Shown in pieces: positions 1-8,100 of a DNA stretch of 64,000 nucleotides. The notes under the pieces were generated by a model that saw only the letters and a list, made by a program, of their open reading frames with translations, ran no database searches and had not been told where the DNA came from. How positions within the stretch are numbered: position 1 is the first letter of the stretch; each line of letters begins with the position of its first letter. Where the stretch lies: the NCBI GenBank assembly GCA_001910725.1, contig MJGA01000044.1, positions 62,001 through 126,000 on the forward strand, written 5' to 3'. This stretch comes from Phanerodontia chrysosporium. Lineage: Eukaryota; Basidiomycota; Agaricomycetes; Polyporales; Phanerochaetaceae. The position numbers were made by a program, and so were the translations under genes.

Positions 1-616
1 CACACACCTGTCGCAGCTCCTTGCAGCGGTCGCAGGGACCAGGCGCTCCAGCGGTAGCGTGAGCCTGGTGCCCCATCTGTCTGCGCTTCTTCTGCTGTGG
101 CTCCTGTTCGACCTCTTCCTCCTCGGTCTGGTGCTCCTCGGATTGCTGCTGCCGCTGGTGCAGCTGGTCCCCCTCCTCGTCCTCCGCCTCCTCGTCCGCC
201 TCCTCCTCGTCCGCCGCCTCATCGTCCGCCGCCTCGTCCTCCGCCTCGTCCTCCGCCTCGTCCTCCGCCTCGTCCTCCACCTTCTCCTTGCCCTTGCCCT
301 TCTTTTCCTCCGCCTTCTTCTTGCCCTCCGGGTGCCGGGCCTTCTCCGCCATCTCCGCCTCTGCCCCATTCTTCTCCACGTCCATCTCCTCCACGTCCAT
401 CTCCCCGGCCTCACTCGCCGTTGCCGCCGTTGCCGCCGTCGCCGCCGCTTGTTCCTGTTGCTTCTTCGCCAACCCTGCGCGCAGCTCCTCGACCCTCCGC
501 CGCAAGGCTTCAACCTTCTTCTGTTGAAGGCGCAGTTCTAGTGGAGTGTCAGCGGCAGCATCTGTCAGGTTCTGCTAGCACTTACGTTCTTCTTCCCTTG
601 CACGCACGGTGGACAT
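1..616 (-). CDS. Zn2Cys6-type coiled-coil acidic protein, copy G (3' end off window)
   Basis: Two-exon gene running off the left edge. Exon 1 is 616-586 (ATG, 31 nt) and exon 2 starts at 537. The intron 585-538 is 48 nt with GTAAGT donor, GCTGAC branch-like site and TAG acceptor, and the frame continues across it. The protein starts with a charged helix rich in Gln, Lys and Glu, then Ala/Thr, then a long Glu/Asp/Ala tract made of EDEA units. Just before the edge comes CDRCKELRQVC, the first half (CX2CX6C) of a Zn2Cys6 cluster. Exon layout, acidic character and cluster match the antisense genes at 3605-4622, 23829-25073 and 41518-42640, so this is probably the antisense gene of another, more diverged A-type gypsy element. 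Zinc-dependent DNA binding is inferred from the motif only. Confidence 0.6.
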
Positions 617-1311
617 GATGGGTTGTCAGATGAAGGATGGGAGAGACATCACAAAGTCGTCAAGTGCTATTAAATATTGAACTAGTCGTACCCCTGGCAC
701 CATGCACTGGCACCCCGAAAACCTGCATCAACGATTCTCTTGAGGGGTATTAGGAATTCTGTTGAGGATCCGGAGGTTTCTGCAGAACGGATGATGTGAA
801 CCTGAAGTCACTCGAAAGACTCCACAGCAGTGGGCCTAGACCCTATAGCGAGCAGACGTAAGTCCGCGAGTAGGCAGCTCGTGTGCCACCCCCGAGACTG
901 TGAGGCATTGCATGCAGTTGGGGAGGAGGATATCAGGCCGAGGGAGCGTCCGACTGTTCTGGCCCTGCGGCGTGGTCGCCATTGGCGACCACCGTGGATC
1001 ACAGCCTCTCACTTGGTTTACTTGCACTCCGGTCGCGGAGAAAGCATAGCAAGGAACAAGTGATCATAGGTGGAGTTTCAGTCGAGCATAGATTGTGCAT
1101 AGTGAAGTGGTATGAAAGACGATATTGAATTCAGCGTACAAGTGTCAGCGCATAAGCTTATCACATGGATGCGGAGTTCGCGGAGATGTGTGAAGAGTTT
1201 CGGACTTTGCGGCGCGTATTAGTATTGAATGTTTTACATAGTTGTTGTACATGTTAGCATGGCTCGTCTGCCTCCAATGCTGCTAGCACCTCATCGTCAA
1301 AGTCCTCCTGG
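617..1311. other. Intergenic; upstream region of copy G
   Basis: The first 200 bases resemble the upstream regions of the other antisense copies: an AT-rich TATTTAATA-like box at about 669-680 and a CCCCTGGCACC block near 690-720. Nothing else is recognised; short ORFs here look random. Confidence 0.4.
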
Positions 1312-2015
1312 TCATGAACATGCGATGGCTGCCATGCTGCCGCTGCGACCATCTCTAGCCTGGTGAGTCCATGTGCCAAGGCGAGGTGGGAGACAGCGAG
1401 CCGCGCAGGCCTTTGCGTATAGTGGGCCTCGCATGCCCGCTACTGGAACGTTAGCGGAGAACAGCAGGAGGAGAGGCCGACGCACCAGAACGTCGAAAGC
1501 TGTGTTCCAAGTCTCATCATTTCTACGCATGTCTTGCCAAGGTAGGTCCAGGGCAAGAATGTAAGAACTCATGCGACGCGCCTGGCGCAGGCACTGCGAG
1601 ACTTCGGACCTGCGGACGGCAATGTCGACGGGCTCGTCATCAGCCAAATCAGTCAGGTCGATGACATCCCGTTCCTGCTCGTCTGGACGTTCCTCTTCCC
1701 CGTCCTCGACATCAGGAAGGGGTCCTCCATGATCCATAACGTAGTCCATGACCTCCAGGATTTGCCTTATCGGGTCGTTGGCGTGCCTTGCCATCCGCTC
1801 TGTGAGCTCCTGAGCCGTTTGTTCGCCGGCTTGCTCCTGGAGGATAGCTTGCTGCGAACGACGATGAACGTGACATGGCGTTGATGTAATGAGGGCGTGC
1901 TTACTATCTGCTCCAGGAGGTCGTGCTCGCCACCAAACCACCCTCCCCTGGTTGCGGACAAGAGGTGCCTGAGACGCGACAGCGCAGTTGCAGGGAGGTC
2001 GTTGAGGGACGCCAT
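1312..2015 (-). CDS. Two-exon hypothetical protein with SUMO-interacting-like motif
   Basis: Exon 1 is 2015-1905 (ATG) and exon 2 is 1851-1312. The intron 1904-1852 (53 nt, GTAAGC...CGCAG) joins the frames without a stop, giving 216 residues. The N-terminus is MASLNDLPATALSRLRHLL, a likely helix. The middle is acidic and contains DVIDLTDL, which fits the hydrophobic-acidic pattern of SUMO-interacting motifs. The C-terminus is basic and Ala/Leu rich. No enzymatic motif is seen. It could be a small nuclear adaptor or a decayed gene; I do not recognise the family. Intron borders are convincing, function is unknown. Confidence 0.5.
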
Positions 2016-2442
2016 AGGTGGTGGGATGGAACAAGGATGAGTGCGACAGCGTTTGGGACGCGATTCTGGAGATGAGTGGGCTATCTCCTCACATGTGATT
2101 TATCGCAGATAGCTGCGGGTGGTCAGGTGTGACAATAGCTGCACAGCCAGGGTACGGCTGGCCATTGAGGTCAGGTCCGTCCTCAGGTCAGCTGAAGGGG
2201 TCAGCTGAAGTGATAGGATGGGTGAAAACTCCCGGGGTCCTGGGCTGGAATTTAGACCTGCGTCACATTATGTCCGGCGTGCATGAGTCGGGTGGGTAAA
2301 AACGTGTGATTGTTCCACTCTGTGCCTACTCCGTGGGACTACAAGACCAATATACCCCGCAGGATATAAGATGTTCCTGCCGGCAGGAATGTCTTTTCTA
2401 ACCGGCACTGAGTCTTGCAAGTGGCAGGTGGACCAGTAGGAG
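2016..2442. other. Intergenic, nothing recognised
   Basis: No coding-like frame, repeat or structured element seen. Confidence 0.4.
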
Positions 2443-2912
2443 TGTCATGGCACTGAAACTTTGAGCCATCTCTGGATCTGGAGAACGCCGGAGTTCGAGG
2501 GAAGTTGCGGATTGTCTAGGGAGTCATCCTGGAAATTTGCAGCTGTGAACTCCAGTGGTTGCTAAGGACTCTCTTCGCCACATGCTCTCATGAGACATTC
2601 CCAGATTGGTAGTACGACATATTTTGTACATCTCCGCCCACCTCCGCGAAGTCCGGACTCGGTGGTATGTAAGCGCACGCGCTAGTACTTGCAACTTCAG
2701 TTCGGATATCGACTGAGGTCCCCCTCTGTACCTTCTCCACTCTGGTTTATCACTTCTTGCTACATCTGTGTGAGCTCGAACCCAGCCACTTCTCCGCATC
2801 TCCGACTCGGAAATACAGGGAAGGCGGTCTGCGGAGAGTGTAGGGCTGAAGCCAATTGCCATCGGACCGCCAACTCCGCTTCTCCAGCCGGTCTCCGTTC
2901 TGCCTCTTGACA
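2443..2912 (+). repeat. Diverged solo LTR, A family
   Basis: Starts TGTCATGGC and ends CTTGACA like the element A LTR. It shares blocks throughout: the GAGAACGCCGGAGTTCGAGGGAAG stretch, the CCACATG / TTCCCAGATTGG block, and AACTTCAGTTCGGATATCGACT, which contains the predicted transcript start. About 470 bp against 531 bp in element A. The 5-bp flanks (AGGAG and TTAGG) do not match, so it is either old or rearranged. Confidence 0.75.
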
Positions 2913-2998
2913 TTAGGACAAGGCTGAGCTCACCGTAAATGCTCTGCGTTGACCCGTCTGATGCGAATGGATATAGCTGAGCTTACTTATCAGAGTTT

Positions 2999-3329
2999 AT
3001 GATAAGGTCTGTGGTTGTATGTACTCTTTGCTCCCCCATGTCCAATACTGGAGACGCTCATGCTACCACTAGCAAGCAATCGACACAAGACGGCAAGAAT
3101 CTCTATCTCGAACTGCAACCAAGTGTAAGTTACGCGTACAAGGGCGGGTATGGCACATGGTTTACGACTGCTGACACCTCACGCAATATCTGGATACTGG
3201 GCTCGAAAACAGACCTGACCCCAATGGCCAACTGTACCAGGGACCAGGTCTTCAAGCTTCAATACAAGGACTTGCTAGCCCGTTTTATGACTGGTGCTGT
3301 GTTAAGATGCAATGCAAAGACTGGCTACT
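2999..3329 (+). pseudogene. Unidentified ORF fragment fused to an LTR remnant
   Basis: An open frame from ATG 2999 runs through unique sequence and then continues into the LTR fragment at 3330, stopping at 3574. The unique part (about 110 residues) has YKGGYGTWFTTADTSRNIW and a later CNAKTGYCNLA with paired cysteines. I do not recognise it. It may be a genuine gene fragment interrupted by an LTR, or an open frame by chance. Confidence 0.25.
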
Positions 3330-3506
3330 GCAATCTCGCCGTGGGCCCGAACCCCGCCACTTCTCCGTATCTCCGACTCCAAAATCCATGCAACGCAGCA
3401 TGCGGAGGGTGCAGCCCTCTCGCCACTGCCATCCTACCCCCTGGGCTCCGATCCTCAGGCCCCCAGCTCCGCTTCTCGGGCATCATCTCTGACCCGCAGC
3501 TTGACA
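3330..3506 (+). repeat. Truncated A-family LTR (3' part), left end of element E
   Basis: Matches the last third of the A-family LTR from CAATCTC..GTGGGCCCGAACCCCGCCACTTC to the terminal TTGACA. The sequence after it resembles the short A/T-rich region that precedes the antisense gene in element A, so gag and pol have been lost between the two. Confidence 0.65.
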
Positions 3507-3604
3507 CGTCCCTTCCCTTCAGTCACACAACACTCCTGAAAAAACAAACACATGTATTAAAGGAAAAAATATAAAGAAAACAAAAAGTCCCCTCCCCCCC
3601 CCTC

Positions 3605-4622
3605 CTACTCCTTTGTCCTCGCCCTCTTCCTCGCCGGACTCTTCCCCTCTTCTCCGGACTCTTCTGAATCCTCCGACAACTCCTCAGACCCCGACTCTTC
3701 ACATCCCTCCAAATCCTCCCCATCTTCTCCCTCTGTCTCCACCGCCTCCACCATTTCTTCGTCTTCCTCGTCTCCATCTTCTTCTCCGCTTTCTTCGCTC
3801 CTCTCTGCCGCCGCCGCCAACTCCGCCCGCATCGAGTTCACCCGGACGGTCCATTGCTGCACGTTCTCGGGCCAGTCCACCTGGTCGGTCTTCAGCCGCT
3901 CCAGCTCCTGCGCAACCGCCTGTAGCTGCTCCAGTGGAACTCCGACCTCCGCCTCCGGCGGCGCCCCCTGCGCCCGCAACTGGACTGACGCCGAATCAAA
4001 ATCCGGGTCAGTCAACCCCGCGTACAAAGCGTCCGCCAGACTACCCATCTTCACCGCGAGCTTGGAGAGCTCCTGTCGAGACCGATTTGCCTCCTCGGAG
4101 AACCTCTTCCCCTCCGCCCTCGCCGCCACAGGCAGGCGGTCCAAGGCTGCCACCCACGCAGCAGACTTGGACACGGCCTCCAGCTCCGAGCGTCGCTCGG
4201 AACCCACAACCTCTGTTTCTGCCTCCGTCTCCGCTGCCGTCTTCCGCTTCCTCTTCGCCCCCGACTGCCTCTCCGCCTCCTTCTCTTGCTTCCGCTGCTT
4301 CTCTGCCGCCCGCTTCCAGTTCTGCTCCGCCTCCTCCGCTTGACGCTTCGCCTCCTTCATCTCACGCAACGCCTTCTCTGCCCGGCGCTTCGCCTTCTCT
4401 GCCCGGCGCTTCGCCTTCTCTGCCCGGCGCTTCGCCTCCTCTGCCTGACGCTTCGCCTCCTCCGCCTTCCGCCGCATCTCCTTGAGCCACTCCTCCATCT
4501 CGTGCCTCTTGCGCACTGCCTCGGCTTTCTGAATTTCTGCAACCTCGTTAGCGACCGGACGCCCTAGATCAAACTCCGAAACCCGCACCTTGTTCAAGTT
4601 GCGTTTCTCCTTCGGAAGACAT
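3605..4622 (-). CDS. Antisense accessory protein, copy E (Zn cluster lost)
   Basis: Exon 1 is 4622-4589 (ATG, 34 nt) and exon 2 is 4536-3605; the intron is 4588-4537 (GTGCGG...TTGCAG). Spliced product 321 residues. The N-terminus is a long Lys/Glu/Ala coiled coil with heptads of the EEAKRRAEKAKRRAEKAK type, then a middle domain shared with the other copies (ADALYAGLTDPDFDSASVQLR; WPENVQQWTVRVNSMRAEL), then a very acidic tail ending ARKRARTKE. The Zn2Cys6 block between coiled coil and middle domain in copies A and F is missing here, replaced by unrelated sequence. The frame is otherwise open. Lies in antisense to the gypsy element it sits in. Confidence 0.65.
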
Positions 4623-4832
4623 GGGTGTTCTGAGCAACGCCAGCCCAAGTCCGCCAGCCTAAAATACTAAAGAAACGTACCCCCTGGCACCCCATCCGAA
4701 ACCCCCAAAAACCAGAAAAATTCCCTATCCGTTGAGGAGCGCCGAAATCTGTTGGGGCACGCAAAAAATTCACCGAAGTCGTACGATCTAGTGAATTGCT
4801 TGCCCTCCAAGGTCTCGGCCTAAGCGACGTAC
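4623..4832 (-). promoter_or_regulatory. Antisense gene promoter region, copy E
   Basis: On the minus strand, GTATTTTAGG lies about 40 nt ahead of the ATG, and GGGTGCCAGGGGGTACG and TCGTACGA blocks lie further upstream. The same three blocks occur at the same places upstream of copies A and F, which suggests an internal promoter rather than read-through from the LTR. Inferred from conservation only. Confidence 0.45.
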
Positions 4833-4882
4833 TGTCATCCCGCCGAAACTCCCACCCATCTCCGCTCCTGGAGAACGCCAAA
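4833..4882 (+). repeat. Start of element E 3' LTR (left of C insertion)
   Basis: Begins TGTCAT, preceded by a diverged GCCTAAGCGACGTAC that corresponds to the polypurine tract region in element A. Ends in the CCAAA that was duplicated when element C inserted. Confidence 0.6.
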
Positions 4883-5351
4883 TGTCACGGATGTGACGGT
4901 GCTGCCCTATTTTTCGCCGAATTTTGGCTATTTTCCTCGATTAATCCAACGGGCGAGCAGCCCTCGCGCCGTCTGGAGTCCTAGCCGCCCACACTCAGCG
5001 CCTGGCCATGCAGCGCCAGCGCCCTGATGGCGCATCACCCCTAGACGCCAGCGCATCCCGCTGCGCGCTCAGACACTGCCCGGATCACCGGTCTGCCTTG
5101 CAACCGGTTCCCCGGATCGCCGAAGTGGCACTGTCATCCCTGATGACTCCCCTCACCGAGACACGCCAAGCTGATCAGCCTGATGACACAGCCTCGGCCC
5201 GACGCAGCCTCGAGACACTGCCAGCTGACACAGCCTCGTGACATAGCCCCCGCACAGCCTCGCCGCGCAGCCCGCGTCGCAGCCTCGCTGGCTATGCCAA
5301 GCACTGCCCATCAGCTTAGGTAATCGTACAGCCTGCCCTAGAGTACTGTAG

Positions 5352-5386
5352 TATATAAGGGTAGCTCCCCTCGCTCCTGTCCGTCA
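5352..5386 (+). promoter_or_regulatory. TATA box and predicted transcription start of C
   Basis: TATATAAGG at 5352. The predicted start is A5386, 34 nt downstream. The position is fixed by complementarity: ATCTCGACCT at 5386-5395 is exactly complementary to the primer-binding site at 5580-5589. Confidence 0.7.
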
Positions 5387-5413
5387 TCTCGACCTCTTGG
5401 TCAATACGGACAG

Positions 5414-5473
5414 GTAAGCCCGTTGTTTGTACATTAGTTACTAGTGCTAATACACCTTGGTCAATACGGACAG
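5414..5473 (+). other. Candidate 60-nt intron inside the LTR
   Basis: GTAAGC donor at 5414, TGCTAATAC branch-like site, CAG at 5471-5473. Both borders lie in copies of the 18-bp direct repeat CTTGGTCAATACGGACAG. The same arrangement is present in all four C/D LTRs. If real, splicing must be limited to a subset of RNA, because the LTRs keep it. It could instead be a repeated regulatory site. Confidence 0.35.
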
Positions 5474-5577
5474 CTGAGCAAGCTTGTTCGTCGCTGCGTG
5501 ATTCGCTCCGCCGCGCCTCGTCGTCGACCTCCCCACTTGCCCTCCCTCGTGAAGCGTTGAGCCCTAGCTCCGCGACA

Positions 5578-6420
5578 TTAGGTCGAGATCTCTTGGGTGC
5601 CCTAGGCAATTCTTCCCCTACCGCTCCCCCAAATACCGTTTCAAAAAGTTTATTCCCTCCGCTTAAAGCGAGTACGTCGCAGTCGAGCAGCCTGCTCACT
5701 CCGTACACGTTGCTGAAGTCCTTGCTTGCAGTGCCGAAAGACGTCCGGCTCAAGGACCACATCCCCCAGCGCATCTTCGACCGCCTCCAACGTCGTCGCG
5801 AGGCCGGCAACCCCGTCAAGTGGACGGACCGCAAAGTCAAAGCGGTCGTCAAGTACGTGTCCACGCTCCCCCAACCTCCGCCCTCCGTCCCCTCCATCAA
5901 CTGGACTGCCGTTCGCGAGGCTCGTGAGGCCGAACAACGCGTAGGCAACCGTATCCGCGAGCAGCGCCAACGAGAGGCGCAAGAAGCCCAGGCCGCCGTA
6001 GCCGCCTCCTCCTCGAAGCTCAGTTTGGCAGAGCGCCTCAGCGCCGTCCCGACGTACGAGCCCATCGCCCGCAAGCCCGTCGGCATCGACATCCCCAAGT
6101 ATTCCCCCACCGACCTCGTCGGCATCTTCACGCCCAAGCTCGACGCCACCATCAAGCGTCTCAAGGCCGTCGAGGAAGTCGACCTCTTCCACCTCGTGAA
6201 CAGCGACCACGCGCACGGCGTCTGTCAGCTGATCGAGCGCCTCCAGCAGATCCGCGCTGAGCTCAGCCGCCTCGCCCCCACCACCACGTTTAAGGAGTGG
6301 CATCAATACGAGCTTGGACTAGCTCAGATTGGTGACATTTCGTTCATCGGTTTAAGGCGCAACTTCCGCCGCATCGTGGGAGAATTGGACATCGTGTACC
6401 GGGCTGGATATTTTGAGTAG
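5578..6420 (+). CDS. Pre-gag open frame (ORF0) without any ATG, element C
   Basis: An open frame in the same phase as gag, closed by TAG at 6418-6420. The part shared with element D begins at about 5730 (VPKDV). Predicted features: a basic N-terminal part (IPQRIFDRLQRRREAGN), an Arg/Glu/Ala coiled coil (REAREAEQRVGNRIREQRQR), a middle IDIPKYSPTDLVGIFTPKLD, and a C-terminus FKEWHQYELGLAQIGDIS then an Arg-rich helix ending YRAGYFE. There is no ATG in any frame from the predicted cap site (5386) to the gag ATG, so translation would need a non-AUG start. A 36-nt in-frame length difference from D and mostly conservative substitutions support coding. Function unknown; the C-terminus resembles the pre-gag protein of element B. 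TTG, CTG or GTG starts are possible, and the exact start cannot be fixed. Confidence 0.5.
   Translation, partial: LGRDLLGALGNSSPTAPPNTVSKSLFPPLKASTSQSSSLLTPYTLLKSLLAVPKDVRLKDHIPQRIFDRLQRRREAGNPVKWTDRKVKAVVKYVSTLPQPPPSVPSINWTAVREAREAEQRVGNRIREQRQREAQEAQAAVAASSSKLSLAERLSAVPTYEPIARKPVGIDIPKYSPTDLVGIFTPKLDATIKRLKAVEEVDLFHLVNSDHAHGVCQLIERLQQIRAELSRLAPTTTFKEWHQYELGLAQIGDISFIGLRRNFRRIVGELDIVYRAGYFE
5580..5589 (+). other. Self-priming primer-binding site of C
   Basis: AGGTCGAGAT, two bases after the LTR end. It is the exact reverse complement of the predicted first ten bases of the mRNA (5386-5395). No tRNA-type TGG start is present. This matches the Tf1-type mechanism in which the RNA 5' end primes minus-strand synthesis. 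Confidence 0.7.
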
Positions 6421-6849
6421 TTTGTAAATATATCTCGTATCGCACTGGATTTCGACTGTTCGAATTGTCCGCACTTCTTCGGGCGAACCACAGAGAACGG
6501 CGTCACTCTTCCCGCTGATCTCCACGTCGAGGAAAACAACGGGTCTCGAGAAGCCAGGGAGTGCAGTCAGCAGCCCTGCCCTTATCGAGAGACTGCCCCT
6601 CCGCTACTCCCGGTTCCGCCTAGCGACCGAGAGACACAGTTCGAACGCCCTCATTTCGCGCAACGGCTAGAATTCGCCCGCGCCTCTGCCACTACTCCGA
6701 ATACTCCCGACCACAGTCCCCCGGACAGCAGCCACCACTCGTCTCCCGAAACATCACTCGGCTCCGTCCTCTCCGATCACGAACCAGTCCCCTCGCCCCT
6801 CGATCTCTCCCGTGCTCATTCAGGAGCCAACACTCCCCGTCCCCCCAAC
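6421..6849 (+). other. Open linker between ORF0 stop and gag ATG
   Basis: The 143 codons from the TAG to the gag ATG contain no stop in the ORF0/gag frame and encode a Pro/Ser/Asp-rich segment. If the TAG is read through, or if the frame is entered upstream, ORF0, linker and Gag would form one polyprotein. Confidence 0.5.
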
Positions 6850-8100
6850 ATGTCGAGCACTCCCGGTGGAGCGCCGCCCGGTCCGGCGCCTCCCGACCCC
6901 GTTTCTGCTGCGCTCCTGCAAATGGCCCAGGCGATGACGCAGCTCACCAACACGGTCAATACTCTGGCCCAGGCCATCGGTAACAATCACACAACGGTCA
7001 ACGCCACGGTCAACGCGAACAAGGAGCTGCCCTTCGTCGAGAAGCCCGTCCCGTTCAAAGGGAAAGGTTCGGACACGGCCCGTCTCTTTCGCGCCGCCTA
7101 TCGCATCTACGCGGATGGACAGCCGGAGAAATTCGGCAAGCGCGACGTCAACGGCAACCTCCAGCGAGACCCCGACTCCGGCAAGATCTTGGTAGACGGC
7201 CAAAAGTGGATCGTCGGCGCCCTCTCCTTCATGCAGGACGAGGCGGCTGAATGGGCACGGCAGTACATCGAGCAGGCGGCAGACGGTGTTCAGATATTCG
7301 ACGGCTCTCGCGCTACGTTTTGGGAAGCGTTCAAGAACCGGTTCGAGCCCGTCGACGAGAAGGCCGAGGCCCTCAGCAAGCTGCAGGCGTGCACACAAGG
7401 CAATCGCCGGTTCGCGGAGTTCTTTGCGGAGTTCCAAGCCCTCGCCGGTCGCACGAAGCTCACCCCGGAAGACCTGGCGGCCCGGCTACGGACGAAGTTC
7501 AACAAGGACTACCTCGAACGGATCTCGTACATGGTCAACCCCAGCACCGGCAAAGGACCCGAGACGTACGACGAGCTCAAGAACGCTGGTTTCGCCGTCG
7601 ATCGGTCGAAGGACAAGCTCTCGCAGGATCTCTTGGCGCAGCAAGGCAAGACGTCCTCGACTCCGGCTGGCTCATCGACGCGCGCCTTCCGCGACCCGAA
7701 CGCGATGGACATCGACGCCGCCAACATCGACGAGCTGTTTAAGGGTCTCACTGGCACGGATCTCAAGCGCCAGTTCGACGCCGTCATGAAGGATCGCTGC
7801 AAGGTCTGCGGCTCGAAGTCCCACAAGTCCACGGACCCCGTTCACCGCGATTCGGTCTGCAACCACTGCGGCAAGAAGGGTCACTGGTCCCGCGTCTGTC
7901 GCGCTCGCCTCGAGGGCAAGCCGAGAACCGCCCCCGCTACCGCCGCCGTCCGCGCCTCGTCTTCGGATACCTCGTCTCAGGACTCCTCGTCTCCGGCCTC
8001 CTCGTCTTCTGGCAGCTCGTCCGACGACCAAGCCGCCGCGCTCGCCGCCCTCCGTGATCAGCTGGCTCTGATACAGAAGCAGCTCGGGGGTTTTGCTTAA
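6850..8100 (+). CDS. gag: Gag, element C
   Basis: 416 residues. The start is the first ATG of the predicted transcript. Order: Pro-rich N-terminus; amphipathic segment (LLQMAQAMTQLTNTVNTLAQ); the retrotransposon Gag capsid region (PVPFKGKGSDTARLFRAAYRIY, then FMQDEAAEWARQYIEQ and FWEAFKNRFEPVDEKAEALSKL); a zinc knuckle CNHCGKKGHWSRVC (CX2CX4HX4C) preceded by an extra CKVCGSKSH half-knuckle; and a Ser-rich tail. It packages the element RNA into virus-like particles. The end of the frame overlaps pol at the slippery site 8088-8094. Confidence 0.95.
   Translation: MSSTPGGAPPGPAPPDPVSAALLQMAQAMTQLTNTVNTLAQAIGNNHTTVNATVNANKELPFVEKPVPFKGKGSDTARLFRAAYRIYADGQPEKFGKRDVNGNLQRDPDSGKILVDGQKWIVGALSFMQDEAAEWARQYIEQAADGVQIFDGSRATFWEAFKNRFEPVDEKAEALSKLQACTQGNRRFAEFFAEFQALAGRTKLTPEDLAARLRTKFNKDYLERISYMVNPSTGKGPETYDELKNAGFAVDRSKDKLSQDLLAQQGKTSSTPAGSSTRAFRDPNAMDIDAANIDELFKGLTGTDLKRQFDAVMKDRCKVCGSKSHKSTDPVHRDSVCNHCGKKGHWSRVCRARLEGKPRTAPATAAVRASSSDTSSQDSSSPASSSSGSSSDDQAAALAALRDQLALIQKQLGGFA
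8088..8094 (+). promoter_or_regulatory. -1 ribosomal frameshift site GGGTTTT between gag and pol (C)
   Basis: In gag phase the codons read GGG GGT TTT GCT TAA, so the heptamer G GGT TTT fits the X XXY YYZ rule two codons before the gag stop. The -1 frame is open from here into pol with no stop. The identical site is in element D at 17837-17843. Confidence 0.7.

Larger units (their letters stand above)
4883..5577 (+). repeat. Element C 5' LTR
   Basis: Starts TGTCACGG and ends GCGACA; matches 11890-12584 over the full 695 bp. U3 is rich in CAGCCTCG-type blocks and contains a 77-codon ORF that is probably not coding. TATA box and transcript start lie in the last 230 bp. Confidence 0.95.

Noticed and set aside
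59..541. Plus-strand Leu/Arg- or Pro-rich ORFs at 59-618
   Set aside because: They are shadows of the acidic EDEA/Lys tract of the minus-strand gene in the same place.
2443..2912. 129-codon minus-strand ORF in the solo LTR
   Set aside because: Lies wholly in LTR sequence and is not kept in the other LTR copies.
3613..4485. Pro/Ser-rich 290-codon ORF opposite the copy E antisense gene
   Set aside because: Composition mirrors the Glu/Lys/Ala coiled coil on the other strand; the minus-strand gene has ATG, splice sites and relatives.
5008..5241. 77-codon ORF in the U3 part of all four C/D LTRs
   Set aside because: It is conserved only because the LTRs are nearly identical, lies upstream of the TATA box, has biased composition and no motif.
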